Made by a program: the position numbers and the translations under genes. Positions 17,115-24,034 of a stretch of DNA of 48,931 nt are shown in pieces. The notes below the pieces were generated by a model. It was given only the letters and a program-made list of their open reading frames with translations. It was not told where the DNA came from and did no database searches. The stretch is from a virus. Every line of letters begins with the position of its first letter. Within the stretch, counting starts at the first letter, position 1. The stretch spans positions 1-48,931 of the IMG/VR virus record IMGVR_UViG_3300036830_000143. One strand, written 5' to 3'.

Positions 17115-17243
17115 CAGGTGTCGCCGTTCGAGAAGCAGTACATGGGCCGGCGACACGATCTATACGAACCGAAGGGATTCACCGTTGTCAAACGTAAGCT
17201 CAGCGCGCCGCATGACCTTGTCCGAAGCCCACGGACGAATTGA
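17115..17243 (+). pseudogene. stranded original 3' end of the helicase gene
   Basis: An open stretch of 42 codons with no own start encodes VSPFEKQYMGRRHDLYEP then KGFTVVKRKLSAPHDL. It aligns with the present helicase end (VPCFERQYMNRRHGCYDA, FTVVKR) at about half to two thirds of positions. Its stop region overlaps the start of the next gene, as expected for an original operon junction. I read it as the displaced ancestral C-terminus, left behind when the homing module integrated with its own version of the 3' end. Confidence 0.75.
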
Positions 17244-17493
17244 CCACCTAGAGAAAGAACTGGAGAGTGTTATCAATCTGATCGATTCTGGTCAGAGCCG
17301 CGTTAATTCGTTGATCGCAAATATCGACGAGACTGGGCAGTCGCTTCGAGACAAAAACTCCAAGATGGGAAAGCATGGAGCCTCGAAGATGGTCCTTGAT
17401 CTGCTTCCAAAGGCTAGAGATATGCGTGGGTCTCTGAACGGGATCAAGGAGCGTTGTCAGATTGCTCTTAAAGGAGAGGTAGTCAATGTTTGA
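17212..17493 (+). CDS. coiled-coil protein, function unknown
   Basis: A 93-residue, mostly helical protein (HGRIDHLEKELESVINLI and a later LDLLPKARDMRGSL). The ATG at 17212 lies inside the stranded helicase end, overlapping it by 32 bases. It ends inside the GTAGTCAATG word that starts the next gene. A longer frame from 17002 runs over the upstream zinc-ribbon gene and is rejected. No domain is recognised. Confidence 0.6.
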   Translation: MTLSEAHGRIDHLEKELESVINLIDSGQSRVNSLIANIDETGQSLRDKNSKMGKHGASKMVLDLLPKARDMRGSLNGIKERCQIALKGEVVNV

Positions 17494-17974
17494 AAAACTC
17501 TGGCTTGACGACATCCGCCGGTCTCCTGGAGAGGGGTGGCATTGGTCGAGGACGATCGAGGAAGTCAAGTTAGTCATTAGATCCCACAACATCACGATTG
17601 CCTCCCTCGATCACGATATGGGCCTTCATGAGTTCGACCCAGACGTTCCGAATGCTGATGTGATGAGGGTTCCTGGTCGTTATGCATGCTACGACTGCAA
17701 GATGATCAACAGTGAGGTCTACGACATGCGCCAGGGCTTCTTTGCCAAGCCTTCGTGGTGCGAGCAGTGTGGCAGCCCCAACCTCGGCAGCATGATCGGA
17801 GATCCAGATGGTGCTGAGTTTGCTGAATGGCTGGTGCGGGAAGACCTAGTGCCGGAAATTATCTTCGTCCACTCGATGAACCAGATAGGAGCTAAGAGGA
17901 TATACGACATATTGATGGTCAATTGCTTTAGCGTCCACATCCAACCGTTTGGTCCGGCATGTCGGAACTCCTAA
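17486..17974 (+). CDS. cyclic-phosphate processing receiver-domain (cREC-like) protein with zinc knuckle
   Basis: Resembles the phage and bacterial receiver-like family predicted to process cyclic phosphates at RNA or nucleotide ends. Motifs: LWLDDIR near the N-terminus, ASLDHDMG (about residues 40-47), and IIFVHSMNQIGAKRI near the C-terminus. Between them, around residues 68-95, there is an inserted four-Cys knuckle (YACYDCK, WCEQCGS). It starts at GAGAGGTAGTCAATG and overlaps RNase H by 16 bases. Family assignment is by motif memory; the activity is not shown by sequence. Confidence 0.7.
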   Translation: MFEKLWLDDIRRSPGEGWHWSRTIEEVKLVIRSHNITIASLDHDMGLHEFDPDVPNADVMRVPGRYACYDCKMINSEVYDMRQGFFAKPSWCEQCGSPNLGSMIGDPDGAEFAEWLVREDLVPEIIFVHSMNQIGAKRIYDILMVNCFSVHIQPFGPACRNS

Positions 17975-18375
17975 AGCTGATCTCGAAGGTAGATGGATCT
18001 GGCAATGCTCCTGGAGGATCTGCGGCCGGAATAGTCATCTTTGACGAGGATGGAAACGTGCTCAAGGAGAAGGCGATCGCGTGGGGTAAGAGCACGAATA
18101 ACATCGCCGAGTACAAAGCAGTGATATTGGGTATAGAGGTGGCTTTAGACCTTGAAGCAGATGAGTTAGAAATTCTCAGTGATTCACAGTTGATAGTCAA
18201 TCAGGTTCAGGAAAACTGGAAATGTGAGGATGACTCTCTCTTCAAATTACGAGAGATAGTTCATGGTCTCGCTAGAGGTTTTGACTACGTATCTATCTCC
18301 TGGATTCCTAGAGAGCAAAACAGTAGAGCTGATTATCTTGCAGGACAAGCTAGGAAAGAGTATGAAGGAAGGTAG
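17959..18375 (+). CDS. rnhA: ribonuclease HI
   Basis: Degrades RNA in RNA-DNA hybrids, for example replication primers. The four acidic positions are visible: DGSGNAPGG (about residue 10), NNIAEYKAV (Glu, about 50), LSDSQLIVNQV (Asp, about 75) and NSRADYLA near the C-terminus. The 138-residue length is normal for the compact RNase HI type. It overlaps the preceding gene by 16 bases. After it the dense coding stops for 632 bases; a C7T7 tract at about 18398-18411 follows, so transcription may weaken there. Confidence 0.9.
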   Translation: MSELLKLISKVDGSGNAPGGSAAGIVIFDEDGNVLKEKAIAWGKSTNNIAEYKAVILGIEVALDLEADELEILSDSQLIVNQVQENWKCEDDSLFKLREIVHGLARGFDYVSISWIPREQNSRADYLAGQARKEYEGR

Positions 18376-18421
18376 TCATTTTTCCCTCCACTTCAATCCC
18401 CCCCTTTTTTTCTCAGTCTGA

Positions 18422-18926
18422 GCGCAGCTCCCCATGAGTAGCCCTCCGACTTGTCGTCGGCACCGCTTCCCAACCTGCTGGCTTCGTCGAGCTTCCCGAA
18501 GAGCAGGCGACTAAGGTCCCTCTAACGGACGAACGAGGACTGACGAACCGGCAAGTTGACCACTTCTGTTGTGGAAACTGCTACAGTTCCGCCCACGGCG
18601 GCTACTTGGCAGCGGCTAGCCTACACCACTCCGGTTTGAATCCCGACTGGTGAACAGAAGCCTCGGTGTCCTGGAGGGGACAGCACCGGGGCTTCTGTCG
18701 TTCTGCTACATTGCATCGCGCCGCGCCCCTGAAATCGCGAAGGGGAAGGGTGGTTCGACCGGATCAAAGGGCTAGTCGTAATGAGTGACTCAGGCCAGAG
18801 TCCCTCTGACAAGGTTCCGTCCGGAAGATGAAATGGATCGAGATCTCGTAGCGACCAATCCGCCCCCGTTGCACGGTACGCCGGCCGACAGGCGTCTTCG
18901 GAAAGGTTCTTTGAATCGTCGGAAGC
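18422..18926 (+). ncRNA. candidate structured non-coding RNA region
   Basis: The 632 bases from 18376 to 19007 have no convincing gene but many hairpins: CCGAC/GTCGG at 18446-18460; CCTGCT..CTTCG/CGAAG..AGCAGG at 18474-18507; GGAA-A-CTG/CAGTTCC at 18573-18590; CCGCC/GGCGG at 18589-18601; GGCTA/TAGCC at 18600-18621; a 15-bp stem at 18654-18698; CCCCT/AGGGG at 18726-18745; CAGAG/CTCTG near 18796-18808; CGAGATCTCG at 18839-18848. An intrinsic terminator closes the region. Length and hairpin density are compatible with a large phage non-coding RNA, but they do not prove one; a promoter and leader region is the plain alternative. I cannot assign a family. Confidence 0.4.
18654..18698 (+). other. 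15-bp stem-loop
   Basis: ACAGAAGCCTCGGTG pairs with CACCGGGGCTTCTGT along its whole length with one T-G pair; a TCC/GGA helix continues inside the loop. It is the strongest single hairpin in the non-coding region. The bases after it (CGTTCTGC) are not a real T-run, so it is either a weak terminator or a structural domain of a larger RNA. Confidence 0.6.
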
Positions 18927-18958
18927 AAAAGGGGCTCCGGGAAACTGGGGCTCTTTTT
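18927..18958 (+). terminator. intrinsic terminator before the 19008 gene
   Basis: AAAAGGGGCTCC and GGGGCTCTTTTT form a 12-bp helix (three G-U pairs) with an 8-base loop GGGAAACT and a T5 run. It ends 49 bases before the next ATG. It would end any transcript from the upstream region and isolate the following operon, which then needs its own promoter in 18959-19000 (no strong one is visible). Confidence 0.7.
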
Positions 18959-19007
18959 GTGCTTTAATTAGTGATTCACTATGACTCACAATTAGGAAGG
19001 AGCCTAA

Positions 19008-19205
19008 ATGGCTGTTGTAGCGAAGTTCGTAATCAATGAAACCGCGCAGACGCAGTACGGAGGTCGAGTCAAAGCTAGCCCGGTCGGGGGTGAAAACGAC
19101 CCGCGTGTGACGAAGAAGGATGAGGACGAGGCGTTTTGGAATGCATCTCCTCAGGGATCAATCGAGTTGACGATCACCAATCCTGATGCTCTAGAGCAGT
19201 TCTAG
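19008..19205 (+). CDS. small conserved-looking phage protein with in-frame amber at codon 66
   Basis: A 65-residue product (MAVVAKFVINETAQT to SIELTITNPDALEQF) behind AAGGAG. The frame stops at TAG 19203-19205 but continues, still natural-looking, for 14 codons (VGDTFYVTFERSQE) to a second TAG at 19248-19250, which is the one inside the usual GGAGTAGTCAATG junction. So the original gene probably ran to 19250 and now has a nonsense codon, or is read through. Small proteins of this kind, with an ending like this one, are familiar in actinophages; function unknown. Confidence 0.75.
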   Translation: MAVVAKFVINETAQTQYGGRVKASPVGGENDPRVTKKDEDEAFWNASPQGSIELTITNPDALEQF

Positions 19206-19253
19206 GTTGGCGACACCTTCTATGTGACGTTCGAGCGTTCACAGGAGTAGTCA

Positions 19254-19412
19254 ATGCCAGCAGGACGACCAAAGCAGATGTCTGACCGAAAGGCCACGAT
19301 CGTCTACCTAGACAAGCCTGAGCGAGATCACTACCAGACGATTGCTGATCGAGAGGGAACTTCGATCTCCGCAGTCTGTCGTCGAGTTCTCAAACAGGCG
19401 ATGACTGGATAG
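19254..19412 (+). CDS. small ribbon-helix-helix-type DNA-binding protein
   Basis: A 52-residue protein starting at GGAGTAGTCAATG. After a basic start (MPAGRPKQMSDRKA) comes a strand TIVYLDKPERD, then helix HYQTIADREG, a turn TS and helix ISAVCRRVLKQA. This is the plan of Arc/CopG-type repressors. It is a good candidate for a regulator of the surrounding early genes, and one possible reader of the phage-wide GTAGTCAA word, though that link is pure inference. Confidence 0.75.
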   Translation: MPAGRPKQMSDRKATIVYLDKPERDHYQTIADREGTSISAVCRRVLKQAMTG

Positions 19413-19473
19413 ACTCATGACTCCCGTCTGGTGGCGGCGGGCAGGTCCGTCTCGTTGGCAATGCCTTTGAGAC

Positions 19474-19546
19474 AGGCCAGGAAGCCGGTACGCAGCCCCT
19501 CACTCCTGTGGACGGAGCGAGCCCGAGGCGCGGCCGGCTTCCGCCT
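19474..19546 (+). other. branched inverted repeat in the gap before 19573
   Basis: The 160-base gap holds GGAAGCCGG (19480-19488) and CCGGCTTCC (19534-19542), a perfect 9-bp stem that continues outward as AGGC/GCCT after a two-base bulge and encloses a smaller CTCC/GGAG hairpin. It is GC-rich, lies just before a promoter box and has no T-run. It may be a terminator-like or RNA-structural element of the preceding operon. Confidence 0.45.
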
Positions 19547-19560
19547 ACGTCAAGGTACGG

Positions 19561-19570
19561 TAAGATCCCA
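19561..19570 (+). promoter_or_regulatory. TAAGATCCCA promoter box, leaderless gene
   Basis: TAAGATCCCAGC is followed directly by the ATG at 19573. With TAAGAT as -10 the RNA would begin at or next to the ATG, and there is no ribosome binding site before it, so the gene is probably leaderless. It shares the 12-mer TAAGATCCCAGC with the site at 34246. No clear -35. Confidence 0.55.
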
Positions 19571-19572
19571 GC

Positions 19573-19887
19573 ATGGTAATTCCCGAGGAGGAACGCATCT
19601 ACATCCGCGAGGCAGCTGAGTTGCTGAATCGCCGCATGGACACGCTCCGACGCTGGGATCGTCTCTATCTACCGAAAAACTTGAAATCGCATCGCGAGGA
19701 GTCAGGGCGCAAGTGGCGCTACTGGTCAGCGAAGCAGTTGAAGGGGATTTTGGATTGGATGGAGAAGACCGAACGCCGTCCAGGCAAGGGCCTTCCACAT
19801 TGGAATCCAAGCCAGGAGGAGATTGACGAAGTAATCGAGAAACTGCGCCGCCCGCGCAAAGAGGCCGCTGCTGTGGTCGCCGACTGA
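19573..19887 (+). CDS. helix-turn-helix (MerR/excisionase-like) protein
   Basis: A 104-residue DNA-binding protein. RIYIREAAELLNRRMDTLR followed by RWDRLYLPKNL is the helix-turn-helix and wing of the MerR/excisionase superfamily; the rest is basic and helical (KQLKGILDWMEKTERR, IDEVIEKLRRPRK). No effector domain. It likely regulates early genes. Its own start is unusual: no ribosome binding site and a TAAGATCCCA box six bases upstream. Confidence 0.75.
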   Translation: MVIPEEERIYIREAAELLNRRMDTLRRWDRLYLPKNLKSHREESGRKWRYWSAKQLKGILDWMEKTERRPGKGLPHWNPSQEEIDEVIEKLRRPRKEAAAVVAD

Positions 19888-19910
19888 AGCTCACTAGAAA
19901 GGACACAACA

Positions 19911-20279
19911 ATGGCTGCTGCCAAAAAACCAGCAAAAAAAGCCGTAAAAAAATCACCCGCCAAAGCCCCGGTCAAACGAGGTGCTGCTGTCGCCAGGAAG
20001 GGTGATCGCAGGGGAGTTGACATGAGCGGGTCTTGGCGGGTCGATGCTGATGGAGTCCCTCTCCTTCAGATCTCCTTCACTGCTTCCGAGCTGATTCCGA
20101 CTGGCGACTATGCCAACGTCACGGTTGGCCCGGTCACGGTCACCAAGTTCATCGCGGACCCTGATGACGACGATACTCTCGCTGAGGAGCTGAACAATCT
20201 TGCCGAGGTCGTCGAGGCTAAGTGTATCTCCGAGCAGCGCGAAATCGTGATGGAATCGCTTCAGGCTGGAGCCGAGTAG
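19911..20279 (+). CDS. phage protein with histone-like Lys/Ala/Pro tail
   Basis: A 122-residue protein. Residues 1-35 are a Lys/Ala/Pro-rich tail (KKPAKKAVKKSPAKAPVK) like bacterial histone H1-like tails. The rest is a compact acidic domain (ISFTASELIPTGDYANVTV, FIADPDDDDTLAEELNNLAE, CISEQREIV) seen in small actinophage early proteins of unknown role. AAAGGA precedes the ATG. The tail suggests nucleic-acid binding. It lies just upstream of the replicative helicase. Confidence 0.65.
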   Translation: MAAAKKPAKKAVKKSPAKAPVKRGAAVARKGDRRGVDMSGSWRVDADGVPLLQISFTASELIPTGDYANVTVGPVTVTKFIADPDDDDTLAEELNNLAEVVEAKCISEQREIVMESLQAGAE

Positions 20280-20319
20280 CTTTTCTAGTCCGCTGCCAAT
20301 CGCTACACGGAGGTGCGTT

Positions 20320-20370
20320 GTGGGGCATAAAACCCTGGTAGTCAATCTGTGGGACAAAGGCTCTAGCTGA
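20320..20370 (+). CDS. 16-codon leader ORF coupled to the DnaB-like gene
   Basis: GGAGG lies seven bases before a GTG that opens MGHKTLVVNLWDKGSS and stops in TGATG, overlapping the helicase ATG by one base. The phage word GTAGTCAA is read inside it as Val-Val-Asn. The helicase has only a weak ribosome binding site of its own. Coupled translation is likely; a regulatory peptide is possible. Confidence 0.35.
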   Translation: MGHKTLVVNLWDKGSS

Positions 20371-21755
20371 TGGATGTTGAGCGTTCCCTAGTCAGTCGAA
20401 TTATCGCCACGGGTGAAATCGAGAATGTCATTGCGCGCGGTATTGATGGAGATCACTTCGCCGATGATGAGTGCCGCGATGTCTATGAATATTCGATCTC
20501 TCATCTGAAGAAATACAAGGGCGCTCCAACGATGAGGGTGATCAAGGACAAGTTTCCTGCCTTCGAGCCCGAACTCAGTGAGGATTCAGTTGACTACTTA
20601 GTTGATAGGCACATAGTAAATGTCAAGCGTCGGCTGGCAAATGAGGCGATCGTTTCTCTAGCTGAAGCAGCTGAAGATCCAGAACGCGCCGAGGAGATTG
20701 ATATTGAGTTTCTAGATATCTCTCGCCAGCTTGCCACCGTGGTGCCTACTACCGCTGTTGCTCGCTTCAGCGACATGCATGGACGAATCGATCGCTACAA
20801 GAAGGATAAGAAGGAGGGCAATGTCTGGGGAGTCAGGATGGGCATTCCCGCTATCGACGAGAAGACGTTCGGAATCCAGCCCCACGAGTTGATCGTCTGC
20901 GCCGGCTGGCAGGGCACGGGCAAGTCCACGTTGATGCAGCACATCGGATTCAGCGGATACCTCCAGAGCAAAAAGATCCTCTTCGTCAGCTTGGAGATGG
21001 ATCGAGGCCCACTGCTTCGCAAGTTCGACACGATGGCTGTGAATATGAGCTATCGAGAACTGAAGGGATTGGAGCTTCCAGACGAGGCTGTGGAGCGTTG
21101 GGAAAAGTGGGCAACTGATGCTGAGGAAGGTCGTGACCACGGCAAAGACATCGTGATTATCGATCGCATTGGGTCTCGCACGGCAACGGGGATTTACGCC
21201 GAGACGATCCGTCACAAACCTGACATCGTGATAGTCGATTATATCTCCCTGCTGGAGACGGGTCGATCTGGCACGGAAAAGCACTGGCAGCAGATTGGTC
21301 AGATTTCGCGCGAACTGAAGCTCAATGCTCAGACGCTAGGCATTCCCGTCATTGCTGCTGCGCAGACCAATCGTGACTCTGTCAAGGAGGGCGTCAAGCT
21401 AGAGACGATCGCCTTCTCCTCAGCCATTGGCATGGACGCCGACATAGTGCTGGGCCTGATGCAGGACGACGATATGAAGGCCGAGGAGAAGATGGAAGTC
21501 GTCATGGTCAAGAACCGCGACGGTGCTCCAGGCAAAGCGGTAATGGACTGGCATATTGACTCAATGCAGTTTGGTGAGAGGCCGCAGTTCCTTCGCAAGA
21601 AAGACAAAGCGAAGAAATCTGAAGATGCCAAATCTGATGCTAAGGACGGTAGTCCATTCGGCCGTAAAAAAGGCAAAGGTAAAGACAAAGTAGTCAAAGG
21701 AAAAACCAAGAAATCAGCTCCTAAAAAAGCCAAACGGAAAGCCCCTGCTAAATGA
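20370..21755 (+). CDS. DnaB-like replicative DNA helicase (SF4)
   Basis: Unwinds the fork for the phage replisome. The 461 residues hold an N-terminal helical domain (DVYEYSISHLKKYKG) and a RecA-type ATPase: Walker A GWQGTGKST (about 180-188), LFVSLEMDRGPLLRKF, Walker B VIVDYISLL (about 287-295), AAAQTNR and VMVKNRDGAPG. The last 60 residues are a Lys-rich tail not usual in DnaB. It overlaps the next gene by ATGA. Primase follows two genes later. Confidence 0.92.
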   Translation: MDVERSLVSRIIATGEIENVIARGIDGDHFADDECRDVYEYSISHLKKYKGAPTMRVIKDKFPAFEPELSEDSVDYLVDRHIVNVKRRLANEAIVSLAEAAEDPERAEEIDIEFLDISRQLATVVPTTAVARFSDMHGRIDRYKKDKKEGNVWGVRMGIPAIDEKTFGIQPHELIVCAGWQGTGKSTLMQHIGFSGYLQSKKILFVSLEMDRGPLLRKFDTMAVNMSYRELKGLELPDEAVERWEKWATDAEEGRDHGKDIVIIDRIGSRTATGIYAETIRHKPDIVIVDYISLLETGRSGTEKHWQQIGQISRELKLNAQTLGIPVIAAAQTNRDSVKEGVKLETIAFSSAIGMDADIVLGLMQDDDMKAEEKMEVVMVKNRDGAPGKAVMDWHIDSMQFGERPQFLRKKDKAKKSEDAKSDAKDGSPFGRKKGKGKDKVVKGKTKKSAPKKAKRKAPAK

Positions 21756-22195
21756 AGAAGCGAGACCGTAAGGCTCTAGGTCATTACATCCGTTGGATTG
21801 CGGATGAAATGGGCCTACGTGATTGGACGTTCGATTTGATAGTTGAGGAGCCGCCACCACGCCCTCATGACGATACGGACGGAGAGCATGTATATGGAGC
21901 CACTTGCCAGCCCATTCCAGGACGAAAGGTAGCCAGGTTGGTCTTTGCACCTTGGCACCGTCAATCACCTAAAGAGGATCTCCGAGCTACGGTGGTTCAC
22001 GAGTTGACGCATTGCCATTTCTTTGGCCTGTGGGACACGATGCGCTGCGATCTTCTTCAGACGATGGGTCAGGGTGAATATGACATGTTCATTGCCGGAT
22101 CTGAGCGGCAGATGGAGTATGGAGTGGATGCCATGGCTTTGTCTTTGGCGAAACATATGCCATTGATCGACTGGAAGTATAAGGGAGACGAGTAG
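21752..22195 (+). CDS. HExxH metallopeptidase-like protein
   Basis: A 147-residue protein with the zinc motif TVVHELTHCHF (about residues 82-92). The N-terminus (GHYIRWIADEMGLRDWTFDL) and the helix MEYGVDAMALSLAK resemble small phage SprT/metallopeptidase-like proteins found among replication genes. It may process a host or phage protein; the substrate is unknown. It overlaps the helicase and ends at the GGAG-type junction GACGAGTAGTCAATG. Confidence 0.75.
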   Translation: MKKRDRKALGHYIRWIADEMGLRDWTFDLIVEEPPPRPHDDTDGEHVYGATCQPIPGRKVARLVFAPWHRQSPKEDLRATVVHELTHCHFFGLWDTMRCDLLQTMGQGEYDMFIAGSERQMEYGVDAMALSLAKHMPLIDWKYKGDE

Positions 22196-22198
22196 TCA

Positions 22199-23269
22199 AT
22201 GAAGCACCGCCGCCAAGCCAGATTCGATCTCTCGAAAGTTGATGTTGAGCACTTCCTTGAAGTGATGAAAGTTGAGAACCTGATCGACGCTACCGAGGAG
22301 GAGTGGCAGTTTTCATGCCCGTTCCCTGGTCACTCCCACGGGGATCAGTCACCCTCGGCCTATATGAACAAAGAGACTACGGCCTGGATGTGCCATGGCT
22401 GCAAGCGCAGCGGCAACGCGATCACCTTCTACTCAGACCTGGAGAACGTCACGACGCAGGAGGCTCGCACTGTCCTCCAGCGTCAGTATGGCGGCAAGAG
22501 CCCTGATCCTGATAACTACAGCATCATGGCTGAGCTGGAGCGCTTTTGGAAAAAGAGGAAAGATGAGACCGTAGTAGTCAAATCTAATGATCATCTAGAC
22601 GACGATCTGCTCGATGACTACAACTTCGACTGGTCTGCGGCCGAGAGAGCTGACGAAGACGAAGTACCCGAGGAGATGCTTTACATGTTTGGGCGTGGTT
22701 TCAGTGGAGAGACGCTTGATGAGTGGGATATAGGAATTGACTATAGGGTTGAAAGAATAACGATTCCTACCCGCGATGAGATGGGGAGACTGGTCGGCTT
22801 CAAGGGTCGAGCATGGCGCAAGGATCACAAGCCTAAGTACCTGGTGATGGGAGGTCAGAAATATGACTACCCAAGGTTCGAGAAGTCGCAGGTTGTTTTC
22901 GGTCTCGATCGCGTAATCCGTAAACATTTTGACAAAGGTCACCTCATCCTCTGTGAGGGAGAGCTGGATGTGATCGCCATGCATGCCGCTGGTTTCGACA
23001 CGGCTGTCTGCGTCGCTGGCTCAGATCTCTCCAGGAAGCAGGCCCTCTTGATCCGTCGCTGGGGCCAGTCCACCACGGTCTTTTTCGATACTGATGAAGG
23101 AGGAGCCTTCGGCACTCAGAAAGTTCTCGGAGCTCTCAATCCCTTTACCTCTATTCGGGTAGTTCCAGATCACGAGGGAGATCCAGCAGATCTTCAACCC
23201 AATGAGATCCAGCAGTTGCTGGATGAATCTGAGACTGGCGTCCGAGCCATTCTCATGGCAAAGGAGTAG
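22199..23269 (+). CDS. DNA primase (CHC2 zinc finger and Toprim)
   Basis: Makes RNA primers for replication. The zinc finger is SCPFPGHSHG with CHGCKRSGN (about residues 38-72). A linker is followed by the Toprim core: LILCEGELDVIAMHAAG (about 248-264) and VFFDTDEGG (about 296-304), giving the catalytic Glu and Asp-x-Asp. The 356-residue length fits a phage DnaG without a helicase-binding domain. Starts at GAGTAGTCAATG, three bases after the previous stop. Confidence 0.92.
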   Translation: MKHRRQARFDLSKVDVEHFLEVMKVENLIDATEEEWQFSCPFPGHSHGDQSPSAYMNKETTAWMCHGCKRSGNAITFYSDLENVTTQEARTVLQRQYGGKSPDPDNYSIMAELERFWKKRKDETVVVKSNDHLDDDLLDDYNFDWSAAERADEDEVPEEMLYMFGRGFSGETLDEWDIGIDYRVERITIPTRDEMGRLVGFKGRAWRKDHKPKYLVMGGQKYDYPRFEKSQVVFGLDRVIRKHFDKGHLILCEGELDVIAMHAAGFDTAVCVAGSDLSRKQALLIRRWGQSTTVFFDTDEGGAFGTQKVLGALNPFTSIRVVPDHEGDPADLQPNEIQQLLDESETGVRAILMAKE

Positions 23270-23272
23270 TCA

Positions 23273-23488
23273 ATGAGAGGAATGATAAAAGACATAAGTG
23301 GAGAAAGCTTTATCGGCAATCTCAATGTCAAAAACGGTCTCATAGAGAATCTCCCTGCCGACGACATTGCAATCGTTCCTGATCTCATCCGAGGTGAGTA
23401 TGGGGAGTGGAAGATTCAAAATTGGCGTCTCGTTCAGCGCACCCAAGTAGAGACTCGACCAATGTCTGGCACACAACAAAGAGGATGA
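23273..23488 (+). CDS. 71-residue hypothetical protein
   Basis: Starts at GGAGTAGTCAATG after primase. The product (MRGMIKDISGESFIGNL, RGEYGEWKIQNWRLVQ) shows no known motif. It ends one base before the next motif. Its junctions on both sides follow the pattern of genuine genes here. Confidence 0.65.
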   Translation: MRGMIKDISGESFIGNLNVKNGLIENLPADDIAIVPDLIRGEYGEWKIQNWRLVQRTQVETRPMSGTQQRG

Positions 23489-23495
23489 GTAGTCA

Positions 23496-24034
23496 ATGGC
23501 GAGGGCGAAGATGACCTGGGGTGGCTTGCCGGCTTCACTGATGGTGATGGTTGCATTTCTATCTTGGCTCCCACGGACAAGCGTGATTCGATCGTGAGAA
23601 TCTCCTGGTCTCAGAAAGAGGAAGATTCGATCGTCCTTCGGCAGATTGCAAAATTTATTGCCAAAGAGATGAAGAAGTCGAGCAAAGAAATCAACAAAAC
23701 TAGTGTTGCTTATCAGGGTCACAACTACCCTCAGGCGGGTTTGTATTACGGTGCTCAGGAAGATGTGCGAATAATTCTGGAGAACCTTTCTCCTCTCTTA
23801 GTCTTGAAGCGTGAGAAAGCTTGTGAAGGTCTTGCCGAGCTAAAGAGAAAGAAGAAAATACGTGAGTCAAAAGGATGGACGGCAGCGCCGACCCCGAATC
23901 GCAACAAGATGCATTGCGTTCGAGGACATCCACTTTCAGGGAGTAATTTGTATTTGACTACTCGTGGTAGAAGAGAATGCAAAAAATGTGTAGCTAAAAG
24001 AAGTAAAGAATGGAACAAGAAAACGAAAGGATGA
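23496..24034 (+). pseudogene. LAGLIDADG homing endonuclease with N-terminal frame break
   Basis: GTAGTCAATG sets an ATG at 23496, but that frame ends after 33 codons. The LAGLIDADG protein is one frame back: WLAGFTDGDGCISI begins at about 23521 and runs to 24034 with a C-terminal zinc motif (HCVRGHPLSGSN, ECKKC). In that frame there is no ATG, GTG or TTG before 23564, which would cut off the motif. A single missing base between 23496 and 23521 (the GGGG at 23517-23520 is one place) would join the frames. Either it is a broken gene, a sequence error, or a -1 shift. A group I intron is unlikely because the ORF fills nearly all the space. Confidence 0.7.

Noticed and set aside
16190-17115. Intron in the helicase gene
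   Set aside because: The first copy of the helicase end is read through in frame, so this is a duplication with insertion, not a spliced exon pair.
18556-18587. TTGACC ... TACAGT as a sigma-70 promoter of the hairpin region
   Set aside because: The spacer is 20 bases, too long, and the -10 is poor; kept only as a remote possibility.
18620-18660. tRNA-like T-arm (CCGGTTTGAATCCCGACTGG), perhaps a tRNA 3' end or attachment core
   Set aside because: No matching acceptor stem or anticodon arm upstream, one T-stem mismatch, and no integrase in the window.
19203-19205. Global reassignment of TAG to an amino acid
   Set aside because: Many genes clearly use TAG as their stop at GGAGTAGTCAATG junctions, and no suppressor tRNA is seen.
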